Assembly (NCBI GenBank): GCA_049301135.1
Contig: JBAQKP010000110.1
Coordinates: 1 to 5,826 of the forward strand
From: JAYXXU01 sp049301135
Lineage (GTDB): Bacteria > Pseudomonadota > Gammaproteobacteria > Pseudomonadales > Moraxellaceae
DNA: 5,826 bases
Direction: 5' to 3'
The notes below the pieces were generated by a model. It was not told where the DNA came from, ran no database searches, and worked only from the letters and a program-made list of their open reading frames with translations. The first letter of the stretch is position 1, and every line of letters begins with the position of its first letter. Positions 4,718-5,826 of this stretch are shown here, in pieces. A program made the position numbers and the translations under genes.

Positions 4718-5826
4718 TTACATGTTTGGATAGTTTGGACCACCGCCACCTTCAGGCGTGACCCAAGTGATGTTTTGCGCAGGGTCTTTAATATCACAGG
4801 TTTTGCAGTGGACGCAGTTCTGTGAGTTGATCTGAAAGCGCGCACCTTCGGCATCCGATACCACTTCATACACACCAGCAGGGCAGTACAGGCGTGCTGG
4901 CTCTGCATACAGCGGTAGGTTTTTGGCGATTGGCACTGATGCATCACGCAGCTTCAAGTGAATCGGTTGATCTTCGGCGTGGTTGGTGTTGGAGACAAAC
5001 ACCGAGTTCAGCTTGTCGAAGCTGATTTTGCCGTCTGGTTTTGGATAGGTTGGCTTGTATGAACGTGCCGCCAAATCCAGCATTTTGTGATCCGGCATGG
5101 TGTCACGGATGGTCAGCGGTGATTTGCTGCCCAGCAGGTTCTGGTCGAGCCAGTTGTAACCACCACCCATCAGTGTGCCCATGCGGTGCATCGCTGCGCC
5201 GAAGCTGCGAGAGGCATACAGCTCTTCATACAACCAAGAGTTTTTAAACTTATCAGTGTATTCAGTCACTTCGTCATTGGCGCGACCGGCTTTAATCGCC
5301 TCAAATACTGCCTCAGCACACAACATACCGGATTTCATTGCGGTATGTGAGCCTTTGATTTTGGCAAAGTTCAGAAAGCCTGCATCATCACCAATCAAGC
5401 AACCACCGGCAAAGGTCAGTTTTGGCAGGGCATTTAAGCCGCCTTTGACCACTGCGCGTGCGCCGTACGACAAGCGCTTGCCGCCTTCCAGATATTGCTT
5501 GATGATTGGGTGATGCTTCCAACGTTGCATCTCATCAAACGGTGACATATACGGGTTTGTGTAGGAGAGATCGACGATCATGCCCAAGGTGACTTGGTTG
5601 TTTTCAGCATGATAGAGCCACCAGCCGCCAGTCGAACCGGTTTCGGTCAATGGCCAGCCCGAACCGTGCAGCACCAGACCTTCTTCGTGCTTGGCAGGGT
5701 CGATTTCCCACAGTTCTTTAATGCCGATACCATAGTGTTGTGGATCAGCGTCTTTGTTCAGGTCAAAACGGCTCATCAGGCGCGTGCCCAAATGACCGCG
5801 ACAGCCTTCAGCAAATAGGGTGTATT
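4718..5826 (-). CDS. Electron transfer flavoprotein-ubiquinone oxidoreductase, 5' partial
   Basis: ETF-QO takes electrons from reduced ETF, loaded by acyl-CoA and other dehydrogenases, through FAD and a 4Fe-4S cluster to ubiquinone at the inner membrane. The frame is open to the right edge: 'TLFAEGCRGHLG' lies upstream of the TTG at 5791, so that TTG is internal. About 368 residues are visible of the usual 540-560, so roughly 180 N-terminal residues with the main FAD Rossmann motif are missing. Visible landmarks in partial numbering are 'GWPLTE' at 56, 'GCLIGDDAGFLN' at 141-152 and 'KIKGSHTAMKSG' at 155-166, the FAD and quinone-side region. The four cluster cysteines are C314 (in 'LYCPAGVYE') and C337, C340 and C343 (in 'NCVHCKTCDIKDP'). 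The C-terminus 'ITWVTPEGGGGPNYPNM' is typical. No etfA or etfB lies within the window. The gene is intact as far as seen. Confidence 0.96.
   Translation of the reverse strand, partial: YTLFAEGCRGHLGTRLMSRFDLNKDADPQHYGIGIKELWEIDPAKHEEGLVLHGSGWPLTETGSTGGWWLYHAENNQVTLGMIVDLSYTNPYMSPFDEMQRWKHHPIIKQYLEGGKRLSYGARAVVKGGLNALPKLTFAGGCLIGDDAGFLNFAKIKGSHTAMKSGMLCAEAVFEAIKAGRANDEVTEYTDKFKNSWLYEELYASRSFGAAMHRMGTLMGGGYNWLDQNLLGSKSPLTIRDTMPDHKMLDLAARSYKPTYPKPDGKISFDKLNSVFVSNTNHAEDQPIHLKLRDASVPIAKNLPLYAEPARLYCPAGVYEVVSDAEGARFQINSQNCVHCKTCDIKDPAQNITWVTPEGGGGPNYPNM

Noticed and set aside
1..5826. A novel defence, mobile or biosynthetic system in this window
   Set aside because: All but one gene belong to well-known housekeeping or envelope families. 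There are no transposase, nuclease, toxin, repeat-array or synthase signatures, and the one unknown gene shows no system-like partner.

Overview
The window looks like ordinary chromosome from a gammaproteobacterium. The evidence is the corC-lnt pair, a TusA/SirA-type protein, an OmpW-family porin and a bacterial ETF-ubiquinone oxidoreductase, all with good Shine-Dalgarno sites or coupled starts. The protein sequences and mixed gene order suggest a Moraxellaceae-like lineage with a roughly balanced GC content. That placement is inference from remembered family resemblance, not a search. I see no mobile element, tRNA, rRNA, CRISPR array or phage gene.

Layout from left to right. (1) Positions 1-299 (+) hold the 3' end of a CobW-family (COG0523) metal-chaperone GTPase gene. 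It is cut by the window edge and ends in a hairpin. (2) Positions 336-3262 (-) hold three genes read leftwards. The first is corC/ybeX, a CBS-domain protein. The second is lnt, apolipoprotein N-acyltransferase, coupled to corC by an ATGA overlap. The third, about 90 bp further on, encodes a small single-pass membrane protein with a long Ala/Thr/Pro-rich tail that I cannot assign. (3) Positions 3263-3458 are a divergent promoter region. (4) tusA-like sulfur-carrier gene (+). (5) About 350 bp of strikingly AT-rich intergenic DNA with an inverted repeat and the probable ompW promoter. (6) ompW-like gene (+). (7) A strong bidirectional terminator. (8) The 3' two thirds of the ETF-QO gene (-), cut by the right edge.

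Functionally, the region is envelope and central housekeeping: lipoprotein maturation (Lnt), ion or ribosome homeostasis (CorC), sulfur relay (TusA), an outer-membrane channel (OmpW) and electron entry from acyl-CoA oxidation into the quinone pool (ETF-QO). The genes do not form one pathway.

I found no convincing undescribed system. The items most worth a second look are the orphan low-complexity membrane protein after lnt and the AT-rich leader of ompW. A smaller one is the apparent absence of ybeZ/ybeY upstream of corC.
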